From positions 21,371,205-21,435,204 of the forward strand of contig NC_092359.1 in the NCBI RefSeq assembly GCF_030848805.1: a DNA stretch of 64,000 bases. The letters run 5' to 3'. The position numbers were made by a program, and so were the translations under genes. This DNA comes from Temnothorax longispinosus (lineage: Eukaryota; Arthropoda; Insecta; Hymenoptera; Formicidae). Below, one piece after another: positions 25,231 to 36,010 of the stretch. Position 1 is the first letter of the stretch, and every line of letters starts with the position of its first letter. The notes beneath the pieces were generated by a model. The model made no database searches. It was not told where the DNA came from and saw nothing but the letters and a program-made list of their open reading frames with translations.

Positions 25231-26520
25231 CTCGTTACTTCTATTACTGCCGGACATTTACATGTACACTTACGTGCGTATCGTTACTACGTGCACGAAT
25301 CGAGCTTGGCTCGATCGCGTCGCGCTTCGCGATACAACAATGATTCGGGTATAGGGCGAACGTTACCCTCGATTTTTCTTTCGGACAGAAATTCGAGATG
25401 AATGCGAGGCGAATAAACGGGCCGACGGACGGGGCTCATCGGCAGTCTATCGTTCCGGGCAAACAGTCTCTCTCCTCGAACAAAAGAACGAGCCAGCAGC
25501 GTCAACACAAAAATCCCATTTACGTCTCTCGCGCGGACGTAAGCCGGGCTCGTAGAGGCAATCACGGTAGCGCGCGCTCTCGAGATATATCCGTGTTAAA
25601 TAAATTTCAGCGGACGACCCCTTTCGCGCCCCGTATCCTCGTCGGATTCGTCGACACAGGGAAAACATCGGGACGAGGTCTTCCTCCTCCTTAGGCGAGA
25701 GAGAGTGTATACGGCGGTCGTTGGCGTCGACGGTGCGCTGTCGCTGTCTAAGCGCGCCGAGATTGACAGCTCGAGTGCGCGCACGCTCGCTCCGAAAACA
25801 CGCTCCGTAAAGACGCGCGGGCGTATCGCGAACGGCACATATTCGCGGCAGTACATACACACGCGTACCGTTCTCCTATCGAGTGAAACGCGCACACGAC
25901 GATTACGTGCATACGTACGCGCGCACCGACGTACGTCGCGCGCGCACACACACATACGCGGGGCTTCACACGAGCGAACTGTATAAACACAAGCATACGC
26001 AGCGGGAGTATAATGTACGCGGGCGAGTACCACGGCATCGCGTTATCCCTACACGTCTGTCCATTATTGCGATAGCAGGCTGCGTCAATATTGGCCCAAA
26101 GGGTTTCGCTGTGATTGTCTTCCTCGCGTATACACACACATATACATATACGGCATTAGGCCTGTCTCATGCGCGATACTAGCCTAGCTGCCTGCACCGC
26201 GACCGATCGACAGCCTCCACCGCACATTCTCCTCTTCCTCTTCCTCCTCCTTTCCTCTCCCTTCCTCCCTTTTCGCCATCGTCTTCTCCTCGCCGTTTAC
26301 TCAGCCTCGCACGAACGATCGCTTCGTTCAAACGCTTCGAAAACAGGCACATCCGATTTCATGATAGCTTCAAATAGTTCGCGCCGTTCTTATCCAGCTG
26401 ACCGGCTAACGGTAGGGCCGGTTTGTTTGCGAATGTGTCGGCTCGGCGCTCGGCGGTACGGGATCGTTATGAGAAGCGATGGTTTCACGAACTATTTGGA
26501 ATTTAACGATTGGTGAGACG
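25231..26520. other. CpG-dense block with alternating purine-pyrimidine sequence
   Basis: Dense CpG, CGCGCG and ACAC/ACGC strings (especially 25900-25990) and many overlapping open frames on both strands (up to 145 codons), none protein-like. A pyrimidine-rich stretch (26215-26285) precedes CG-rich sequence. Plausibly a promoter or CpG-island region. Confidence 0.35.
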
Positions 26521-29500
26521 TATGAATTATTATTCATAGCGGTAACGTAGAGCGTTTACGCTCACAGATGAGGCGAAGAAAGTATATGCAATGTTCTCAT
26601 ATGCATATTTTATACATTATCTCACTCATCAAAAATAAGCAGAGTAGATAAATCTAGTTGAACAGAACTCTATACCGTACAGATTTGTACCGAGTAGCAA
26701 ATTATCAATTTAGTGACACGCTGAAGATTATATCTCTGTACACCAGCTTATTATAGATTTCTCCCGTCTAACTAACCGTTTCTGCTGCACTAACGAAGAT
26801 CTGTGCTTGCACATTACTGACAGTGTTTACTCGTTAAATCAGAGACATTTTGTTGAGAGATAATCTAAATTAATGCTCTCTATAAATAATTTTAATATCT
26901 CTATGCAAAAACTATCTCTTATTAAAGATTTTACACACTTTCTTTTACTTATATACAGCGTTTTTAAAATAAATATTTCTAAAAATTTTGAAATACTGAT
27001 AACAGACACTTTATGATGTATTATTTTATTTCCTTGCACATAAATTCAAGTTCTTTAAAAAAAATTTACGTGCTTTGTCGACATGCATAATTCAATATAT
27101 TAAAGAAGAAATTTGATTTGGGTTGCCTCAATCTGCTTAAACGTGCCACTGGAACACGAATGCATCGAGCAACCTCGTTAAAGATTCCGTGCGTACTGTC
27201 TCTCGAGAGCGTGAATTCGCACCTGTTCTCCAGTCTCAAATGTTTATTTTTTGAGGGTGGGAGAGAAGAGTCGAGTCGTTAGATGCTTCGCGAGAGAAGA
27301 AAACGCGGGGGCCATCCTTCGTAGCTGAGGACTGTTTGTCGTGTATACATACATACAAACGGTTCGCAGCAGACACAGGCAAGAAGTGCGACGGGACACG
27401 TACGATATAACTACCAGCACCTGGCGCATAAAGCCCCGCACTGCATACGTTATGAGAGGACCTGCAGGTCTGCATAGCAGTGCGGCCGTAATATTTTCAG
27501 CTCGCGCCCCCGACTACGTTTTTTACGATACACTTGACGGCTAGAACGCTGAATTTCTTCGAAGCTGCATCGACGATATTGGAAAGCACAATCAAAGACA
27601 GAGGTTTATATGGGCGCTTTCGGAATTTTATCATATCTTTTATTGCAACGCACAATTTTTACGATCTGATCTCGATAATTTGATGCAAGAATCGATAATA
27701 TAATTTTCGTTCATATAATAAAGTTTTTTTTTCAGGATTTTACAAGGATATATCCTTATGATACGCAGAATAAAATATAAATTATATTACTGGCATCGCA
27801 TAACTACAAATAACAGTATGCAATACAAGAATAAAAATGAATAATAACACATTTATTTTATTGTATAATTGCATAATTGATTTAATAAATGATAAATTTT
27901 TTATTTTATTTTTAAAATAATTGGACCTTATATTATTTCCTTGTAAATTATTTTATTTTTCAAAATGAGAAAATATGATGTATTAACAGCTCAATTAATG
28001 CCACATTAATACTTATGATAGAACGTAATAAACAAATAGCAATTGAATAAAGGTACTGATTATTTGTTCTTTTTGCATTTGTTTTTATATACAAGAAAAA
28101 ATCGCTTGATAATAAATTTTAACAAATTCTGCCAGTACTACTTTCAATAAAGTCTAACTGTTATATATGAATTGTGTAAACAAGAGACCTTTGTTAAAAT
28201 TGTTTGCAATATTCAACTATTGATGGAATTTATACGACTTTGAGGAACAATTAAAACAAGAAACTTATTAAAAATTTTAAACATGTAGTATATATAAGTA
28301 TGATAAAATTACATTTTCAATATAGCACAATTAAATGTCACATTTAATTTCTCAATTACATAGTTTGTCGTCTCTGTAAATAAGTCTGTCATGCGTATGA
28401 ATGAAATGTCATTTAGTATTCAATGTAGCAAATTACGTAATATCAGCTCTGCGTGAAGGTTTAAATTATATTTATGTGTTGATATGAAATGCCGTTATCC
28501 TGTCAATCCTAATTTATTTATTATTGTGCTTCGCTTGACACATAATATTCAATAGTATCCTTTCTCGGTATAATCTTATTTTTAGAAAAATAGTACCTTA
28601 GTTCACGTTTCACTTTAAAAATAATAAAATATTACACCAATAAAAAGATTTTTTTAACGAAAGCTACAATATTACATAATTACATAATCCTTGAAAGAGA
28701 GGAAGAGAGAAATATCATTTTAGAGAAACAAGATAAGCACCAACGCTTGAAATTTAGTTGCGTTAAAACCTGTTTATAAAACATGTTTGTTTTACATTTT
28801 TTCTTACCGCAAGACATGTCTCACTAGTTCGGTGCAACAGGTGAATAGCATTGTTCTACGTTACGCGAATTGCAAAGTGTTCCGAGATATTGAACAACAT
28901 CTACATATGTTTGCAAAGTGCAACACGCACGATCCGCATCCGATTATCGCGACAATGTTGACTGAGAAACATCGCCTGCATCATAATGTATAGACTTTGT
29001 ACAAATGAATACCACGTTCACTTCGTGTGCTTTTCTTAATGCTCTCGGATGCGATTCTTAATCGCGTGCGATTAGATTAGAGTTACATTACTTGACACGA
29101 GACATACATAATAGAGTGTGTGTGTTAATTCAATATTAACTAATTACATACAGTATGTCCGCTTCTGTGCGTACCTCTATGTACATTTTTAATTATAATT
29201 TAATGCTAATATAAATAATATATAAATAATTGAACGATACTGCAATACATTCATTTTAATGTATCGTTCATATGTAATTTGTAGCTGCTACTCATTCCTG
29301 TATATCAATATTGGGATATCAGGGACGTATATTTTCATTAAAATTAAAAGGAATATATGTATTCTCTCTTTTTTTTTCTCGTGGTAAAAAACAAGATAGC
29401 CTACAATATAGAAATTAATGTTTCTAACTAAATATCCAAAAAATGCATTGAGGTAAGGTAAAATAATAGTTTAAAACATTTTGTGTTGTTATATAGTCTA

Positions 29501-29538
29501 AAAACAAAAAAACCGAGATGTCCAATCATAACATTATC
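26521..29538. other. AT-rich gene-free region
   Basis: About 3 kb of AT-rich DNA, most extreme at 27640-28780, with few open frames of 60 codons. A moderate-GC islet at 27180-27560 has overlapping short frames on both strands. An imperfect hairpin TGAACGATAC / GTATCGTTCA is at 29231-29270. Confidence 0.6.
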
Positions 29539-29558
29539 AGCGATCAGGACTGATCGCT
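29539..29558. repeat. Short perfect hairpin
   Basis: AGCGATCAG (29539-29547) pairs perfectly with CTGATCGCT (29550-29558) around a two-base centre. It lies just before an unremarkable plus-strand open frame. Confidence 0.6.
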
Positions 29559-30410
29559 AGATTACAATGCGCGGTATTCGGATCGGAACGAGACGACATA
29601 ATTCCTTAATTACTACATTTACCATCGCGCACTTAAGGAACGAAGTAAGTACGTTTATCGCGGCTGAAGAATTATCTCGAATATACGTAGGAAGCGTTCG
29701 ACCGACGATCGGCTGTTATAGCCCTCTCGTACATTTCTTGCGCACTTGCTTTCTATTAAATGCCAGGTATAAAATTGCAGGTTACAGCGGCTCCATTTCT
29801 CATGCGTCTGGTCGAGCATGGAGAGGAACGAACCCGAGCGAATCGGTGAATGAAATGAGTTTCGGTCGCGCTAAGGTCATAAGTACCAATCCCGTTCTTC
29901 CAGTTTGGCTTTCACGGATGGCCGGTGTGCGTGCGTGCGTACACAGATAGGTATGTGCGCACACACCAAGGTATCGCACAAGGGACCGCTGCCGATCGAA
30001 ACATTCCACCAAAGTTTCCGGTCGATGATAAACTATCGCGACGAAAGACGGCGGCGGTCATTCGTCAAAATATCTGATCTTTCGAGTTTATTGCCGAAAT
30101 AGTGTGTTGTTATACATATATTGTTATATATATGTGTGACGGGTCGCTCTTTTTAATTTATTACATTATCGTTTAAATAGAATAAGATAATATCTGTATA
30201 TTATAAAGGGAGACAAATTTTCTAATGTGGTAAGAAAATAATATATTTTATGTGCATATGTATTTCGTCCATTTTATTCGCACGCGCATATGATTGCAAG
30301 CAATTAATAATATTCACGGGATATGAATAATCCGCGATATAAAAGTCTTTCATTTAAGAAGAGTGAGTTAAATATAAAATATTTTATTATTACTGAATAC
30401 TTAATTATTA
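29559..30410. other. Mixed region, no recognised gene
   Basis: A plus-strand frame at 29567-29950 (127 codons) has no domain, and a minus frame overlaps its end. The remainder is AT-rich. Confidence 0.45.
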
Positions 30411-30414
30411 GCCT

Positions 30415-30514
30415 TGTTCGTTTTAGCTGAACTTCTTTATTTTTCTTCTTTTTTTCACGTTAGAGAGAAAAAGAGAAAAGATTAACTGTGCAAGAAGTTC
30501 AGCTAAAACGAACA
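30415..30514. repeat. Long inverted repeat with perfect 23-base arms
   Basis: Left arm 30415-30437 (TGTTCGTTTTAGCTGAACTTCTT, in the blocks TGTTCG and TTTTAGCTGAACTTCTT) is exactly complementary to right arm 30492-30514 (AAGAAGTTC and AGCTAAAACGAACA). The 54-base spacer is T-rich on the left and GA-rich on the right. One G:U pair and one C:G pair extend the stem outward. Such perfection in otherwise drifting DNA implies recent origin or selection: a young foldback element or a hairpin RNA precursor are options. Confidence 0.75.
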
Positions 30515-30519
30515 GGTCT

Positions 30520-32550
30520 ATTTTTATCTCGCCAAAAATACGAAAGGATCGTTTCACATTTATAAAATCATCAACGAAACGTGAAAAGGATAAGCACGAA
30601 TAAAATAGAAAAGAGAGCGTGCCAAAATATGTGCTCTGCGTACACGCGAGTCCGTTTTTAATCATTTATTGCTGTTACGATCGATCGGACGTACGTTCAA
30701 AAGCGCCTCGCGATGTATTATTTCACGGGCTAAAACCACGAAGATTATGAACTACCGAGAGAACGGTTAGTAGACGAATGTATATGTTGACGGCAGATGG
30801 AGGTGCAAAGCCGCATCATGACATAAATTATTGCCGGGTGATCCATCAGAGTATAGCGGCGATTAAACATAAACCTTGCAAAGAACTAAGAAAACAAGCT
30901 TAAAATCATTATTCGCTATACTTTGATAACATGATAATAAACGCGAAAATTTGATTTTTTTTACATAATTTTATAAAAATGCCGTGTAATTAAAATTAAA
31001 ATAATTACGATAAAAAATTGGAGAAAGTAAATATAAACGTGGTTTGTGAATATTTCTTAGAAATTTAAGGACGCAGTTTAAAATTTGAAAAGAAATTATT
31101 TGGTGAAAGATGCAGAGATATGTATCTTTGAATATATTGTTAAAGTGTAGCCGCTGATTAAAGTCAAGCTCAGCTCGATCAATCCCATCGCTTCGAATTG
31201 CGTCTCCTGTGCACGATATGCGCGCTACGGTGATGTCGCAATTTTTTAATAACGCGGCCCTTCAGCATGAATTGTAAATAAGGCGATCGCATTTGCATCC
31301 TGATGGCGCGCGACTCCCTGAACTCATCAGCGTCACGATCATGCCCGGGCGCGATATTTATTCCGCGATCGTCGCAGTGGACCGCCGCGTCGCGTCGCAT
31401 CGCGTCGGCCGGCCGCGCCAACTTCTCCTATCCTCCCGGGTGGACGCGGTACTAATTACAGAAATAATTAATGCCGCGGCTACCCCTGCGCGCGTCACAC
31501 GGACCGGTCTAGCGAAAGATGAAAGTGCGATACAAAAGCCGGGGGAAGAGAGAGGCCAGAACCGGATAAATTAGCGCGTCTCTAAGGTACACACGGGGTG
31601 TCTCGGCCTTTGGTATAATGGATCGGGAATGGATTAACAGCGGTGCGAAATGTAGGGAAGAGAGTCGCGTACGCAGACGGCATAGTCGCCGTAGATCCCC
31701 CAGAACGAGTCCCACGGCAGCGTATTCTAATGGACAAGCCGCCGCTGTCCACATTAGCCCGAAACAATTGCATTGTTTTTCTCACAATGACGGAGCGCGC
31801 GCGCGCGCGCGTGCGTTCCAGCCGTGGGGGTGAAACTGGCTTGTCGCGGTGGAATATCGAGGGTTCCCCACCGCACGACGACGTGAAACCATCTCCCAGT
31901 CCACTGTTACGCACAATACTCACCGTAAAGAATTTCGACGACGACGGCGTGCAGATGCGGGAACACGGCCGAGGAATTAATTGCCATTGTATTTGCATTG
32001 CGAGAAATAGCTAGCTTAACCCTGAACTTGGTGAAACCGAGAGAATAAATTTGAAATTTCTCTTTATAACGAACAATGTAAAAAGGAAATAAAAAACTGT
32101 ATGAAATATAGGAAAGAAATGAGAAAAGATAAAACAATTAATCGAGATAAAGTACTTTTATTCGTATTTTTTTAGATAATCCGTTTATGCGATAAAGAGA
32201 AATAATTATTACAATAAATTGGAAGACACGCGCGCGCGCGTAATTGTAATCCGTTTCAAGCTCGGATATTATTCATCCATCATTACTGCGCTCGGTATCT
32301 GACGCATTTTTCACTTTGGAGGAAACACTACGAAACACGAGACATATCGTAATTAATGCTGATTATAAATAATTTTATGCATTACAATTTTACTTATAAT
32401 TTGCTGGCATCGATATCCGCTGTCGACATACTGCAAATCGCGCAATTCTCAATCCAATTTAGCAAATGGAGCTAAATCGATCATTCATGAAAGTACTCGA
32501 TACAGAGGGAACGGCTATGTGGGACTGGTAAAAGTCGTTAGTGAATATTA
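30520..32550. other. Mixed region with CpG-rich islet
   Basis: The part at 31180-32000 is CpG-rich and has overlapping open frames on both strands (plus up to 123, minus up to 138 codons) with no domain. The flanks are AT-rich. Simple alternating CG tracts are listed separately. Confidence 0.45.
31795..31814. repeat. Alternating (GC)n tract
   Basis: An uninterrupted alternating GC run ending in GTGCG, about 20 bases. Such alternating purine-pyrimidine tracts can adopt left-handed DNA. A similar tract, ACACGCGCGCGCGCG, is at 32226-32240. Confidence 0.9.
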
Positions 32551-32551
32551 G

Positions 32552-32742
32552 TTTTAATTAAAATTTCGAGAGGATGAGGATTCATCGTTGCGCTGCCGTT
32601 GCCGCCGCCGCGCCGCTGCCACTACCGCCGCGCGCCGCCGCGCGTCGTTAACATGGCGGCTCGTCTATTTCGTCGTGTAAATTATGCCCAGACCGGCGGC
32701 TGCCGGTGTGCACCAATGATAAAGTTTGTTTTTTAATTAAAA
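32552..32742. promoter_or_regulatory. GC-rich island flanked by TTTTAATTAAAA palindromes
   Basis: A GCC/GCG-rich island (32585-32660) lies between two identical 12-base palindromes, TTTTAATTAAAA, at 32552-32563 and 32731-32742. AACATGGCGGC at 32650-32660 matches the YY1/PHO-type consensus known from metazoan promoters and Polycomb-bound sites. TAATTA cores are typical of homeodomain sites. The symmetrical arrangement suggests a regulatory element or CpG-island promoter; no TATA box is seen. Confidence 0.35.
32653..32736 (+). CDS. Candidate small open reading frame (27 codons)
   Basis: The ATG inside AACATGGCGGC has a favourable start context (A at -3, G at +4). It opens a frame of 27 codons, beginning MAARLFRRVNYAQTGG, before TAA. 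After the eighth codon the sequence reads GTAAAT, a possible splice donor, so the frame might continue in a downstream exon. Both ideas are speculative. No family is recognised, and the motif may simply be a protein-binding site. Confidence 0.12.
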   Translation: MAARLFRRVNYAQTGGCRCAPMIKFVF

Positions 32743-35280
32743 ATCTGCCACCCGCCCGACGGCATTGGTGGTGAAAGGATCGTCACCTCGCGTGACAGCC
32801 ACTCTCAAACACGCGCCAGCGCGACGGCGACGCACTGTTCGTTATGCGAAACGCATTTCGATTTTGTCGCGACGCCCCTGTATAAATATCGCAGTCGGGC
32901 TATGTTTAATCGGTCGAAAGAGCGTCACGGCGCGACGCCGGGTTCTCCATTCATCATTACGTGTCAGAAAATGCCTGTTACGACGATCTTTGACAGCTTC
33001 GCGCGTTATTTGTGTCAAGATAAACGCGGCGCGCCGCTAAGATTTCGTACTTGATTTCGTACTAATCGGCATACATAATACAAATATACGCCGATAAAAC
33101 TTTTTCAATATTTATGTGTTGATACATTTATCGTACTATTGCATTTGGTTTATTAATTTTAACCGCCCGATTACGGGCGTTCTTCCAAATACGATGTGAT
33201 TTATGCTGGTTGATACTCTGAACGAAATTAACTAAATTCTCTTTTCAAATAATTTAACATCGTTCTCTACTTGTGTAAATTGGTTGTGATACGCAAGCAA
33301 AATTGAATAGCATTGCAATAATTAAAATATGAAATTATTTATATAGCCCGAGTTATATAATGCAGAGATTGGAGCAAAACTGAACCAGCCAAGTGTTGCA
33401 AAATTGTAGTTGAAACTTTCGCGTTATCATTCCCGGATTACACCGAATATCGAAGCAGACGGAATCGTGAGCAATTTTCATTGTTCCGTTTCCACTTGAT
33501 AGGTATTTCTTCCTCCGCTTCCACCTGCAGCGGCAGACTCGGATTAGCTTAGCGAGAAATGTTTCCGGTAAACGAATACCAACGTGTATAAATTGATATG
33601 GCTGCAACGTACCGCGGGCGAGAGAACGGAATTTCGAAAGCTTTCTGCGAAAGTAACTGGGAGGAAGCAATTTTCCACGCCGTCCGTATTTGTAGTTTCT
33701 CGGTGCGCAACGATTCTTTGTCCTGTAAATAGCGTACTCTCATTGGCACGCGTCGGACATCGTGTTTGCTATGTCGGGCGAAATACCAGGTCGCGCGCCC
33801 CGCGGCCCGCGCGCGCATCGGAGAGCGTCAACTGAAATTCAACCGCACGTTGCACCTACCACCTACCCACTGCACACGGTTTGGTGGCGATCCAGCGGCT
33901 CGAAAAGCGGCGGGACCCAACGATGGCCGGGTCGGCCGCGATTTATGAGGTGTCGAAATTGCACGTTGTTTCTGGCGAAATTTATGGCATCGGTGTCGTA
34001 CAACTATCTGGTATCCTTGGTATCGGCTTGCCTCCTAGGCACGCAGGACGAGGCACCTCTTATTATCGTGGCGGGCCAATTTATCGTGCACCTGTCAGCG
34101 ATCGCGATCTCTTTGATGCCCCTTCCCGGGGCAAGGACCCACCACCATCCTCCCCCCTCCCCCTCCCTAATCCTGGCGGACGTTAACTTCAAAGGCAACT
34201 TTGAAGAATGGTTCCCCGGATTCCCGGGGATGATTGTCGTAAGAAAGGGGTGGAATGTTATTAAAGGGTGATTCGAGGAATTTGGCGTACTTCTCTGACA
34301 TCGTCGAGTCGCTCCGAAGTTATAATGAAAGAAAGCTGCGTCTAATTAACGTTAAGACAAACAACGCGAAAGTGGCCGACGGAGGGACTAACTTGATTGC
34401 GCGTATACGCGCTCTCGCCCAATCTTTGTATCCTTTATATTATTATTCTTGGTAATTTATTTATGCTAAACTTTTCTCTTATCTTTGTCGATGTGTATCT
34501 TCACCGCTTCCGCTTTCGCTGGCATTTAAATCGCACAAACTTTCGACTCTTATACTCACATTTTGTTTAAAAGTTATATAATTGCTTTTTAACATTTATT
34601 ACTATCATAAAATTTTATTAGATATAGAGACATTTCCGGATATATTCACTTTTACATTAATGCTATACATGTACAATTTCATTTTATTTAATTTTCTTTT
34701 AGGAAAATATTATTTGCAGAGTGCATACGTGGTCTTTTCGTTGCTGCTATTGAAACATTTTCAAGTATAACAAAAATATTAGAAGTTTGCTTTTAATACG
34801 GGTGAACATAAATCAGTGTACGCTATTTTAACAACTCCTTTTTTTCTATAAAACAAAGCCCTCTTCGAAGCAATATATATTAATTCTCTAAATTCATATT
34901 CGTGTTATTGCATATTTGGTAAAAGAATTGGGCTTGCGCCGAGAATATAAATTAATTTCAAAGCTTTCATGATTCCTACACAAAAACAGACTCTAACTTT
35001 CTTTCTTAGATCCACGATCGCCCGCGGAATTTCCGGGCGATCGACCGAGACTTACTTACTGCCTTCTCTTTTGAATTGTGCGGCACCATTCAGAAGAACG
35101 TTTCACGTCCGGCTCGTCGATTGTGCTCGCGAGCGCTCGCACGCTCTCCGGATGCACCGTAATTGCGTCCATAAAGACCGGAGTTGCCGTTCTGTCTCTC
35201 CGCTGCGTGCGGGACGTAATAAAAGAAAAGATCACAGATGCAATAAAGTGACGGGCCACCTTATAAGCGACCAACGGTAG
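32743..35280. other. Mixed region, no recognised gene
   Basis: CpG-rich parts at 32765-33050 and 33550-34270 carry open frames on both strands. The longest, plus 33762-34271 (169 codons), has a hydrophobic middle (ACLLGTQDEAPLIIVAGQFI) but two overlapping plus frames and no domain, so I leave it uncalled. 34430-34970 is AT-rich. Confidence 0.4.
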
Positions 35281-35385
35281 GATCGTAAACTAGATAACAT
35301 AGGCAGGACGAATGAGAAAGAGAAAGGCATAGGAAGGAAAAACAGACAGAGACAGCGAACGCGAACGTAAAGAGGCCAAGGTAGC

Positions 35386-35427
<42 letters not shown>

Positions 35428-36010
35428 GAAGGACGAAGGAACGTAAAAGCAGTAGAAACAATATCGAGTGCATCCCTCCCTCCCTCCGTCGCGTACCTTT
35501 TTCATTTCCAGCGACGGCACGTAGAGCGCAATTGCTTGGAGAGCAAGTGCGTCTCTCTCTCCCTCCCTCCCTCTGTCTCTCTTTGTCTTCTTCTCGCGCT
35601 TTACTTCGCCAGCCACCACCGTCTCCTCGTCTATCTATCTATCTCGGTTCGCCGCGTGAGCTACCGGTGTTTCGCAGTGTAGCATCGCGACAATATATAT
35701 TCCAGGTACTTATGGGGCGACGGCACATGCTCGTTCTCACCCTTATTGCAAGGAGCATTCTAGCTCTCTCTCTCTCTTTCCCTCTCTCTGTCCCTTGCTC
35801 TTTCCTATCCACCGCGTGCATCCAAGATCCCCCCTTCGTATACGGCGCGCTCTTCGTACCACCGATATTGCTATCGAAGAGGACCTTCTTTCGCCCGGCC
35901 CCGCGGAAATATTACGCGTATAAAATATTCAGAAGCCGCACGTGGATGCGGACACGCCACGGACCTGTCCGGCGGGATAACGACTGGTATCTGCTAAGTC
36001 TCAAGTCGTA
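35281..36010. other. GA-rich then CT-rich block, no recognised gene
   Basis: Purine-rich on the plus strand until about 35460, then pyrimidine-rich (CTCTCTCCCTCCCTCC, 35550-35590; CTAT units at 35631-35644; CTCTCTCTCTTTCCC, 35764-35785). TATTCCAG|GTACTT at about 35698-35712 could act as either splice signal. Frames of 60-159 codons here encode low-complexity Ser/Leu/Pro runs. Confidence 0.4.
35389..35422. repeat. (GA)n microsatellite
   Basis: Pure GA tract of about 34 bases on the plus strand, within a longer purine-rich stretch. Confidence 0.95.

Noticed and set aside
33762..34271. 169-codon plus-strand frame with a hydrophobic stretch
   Set aside because: Two other plus frames (33766-33948, 33881-34186) overlap it, it shows no family signature, and the hydrophobic run alone is not enough.
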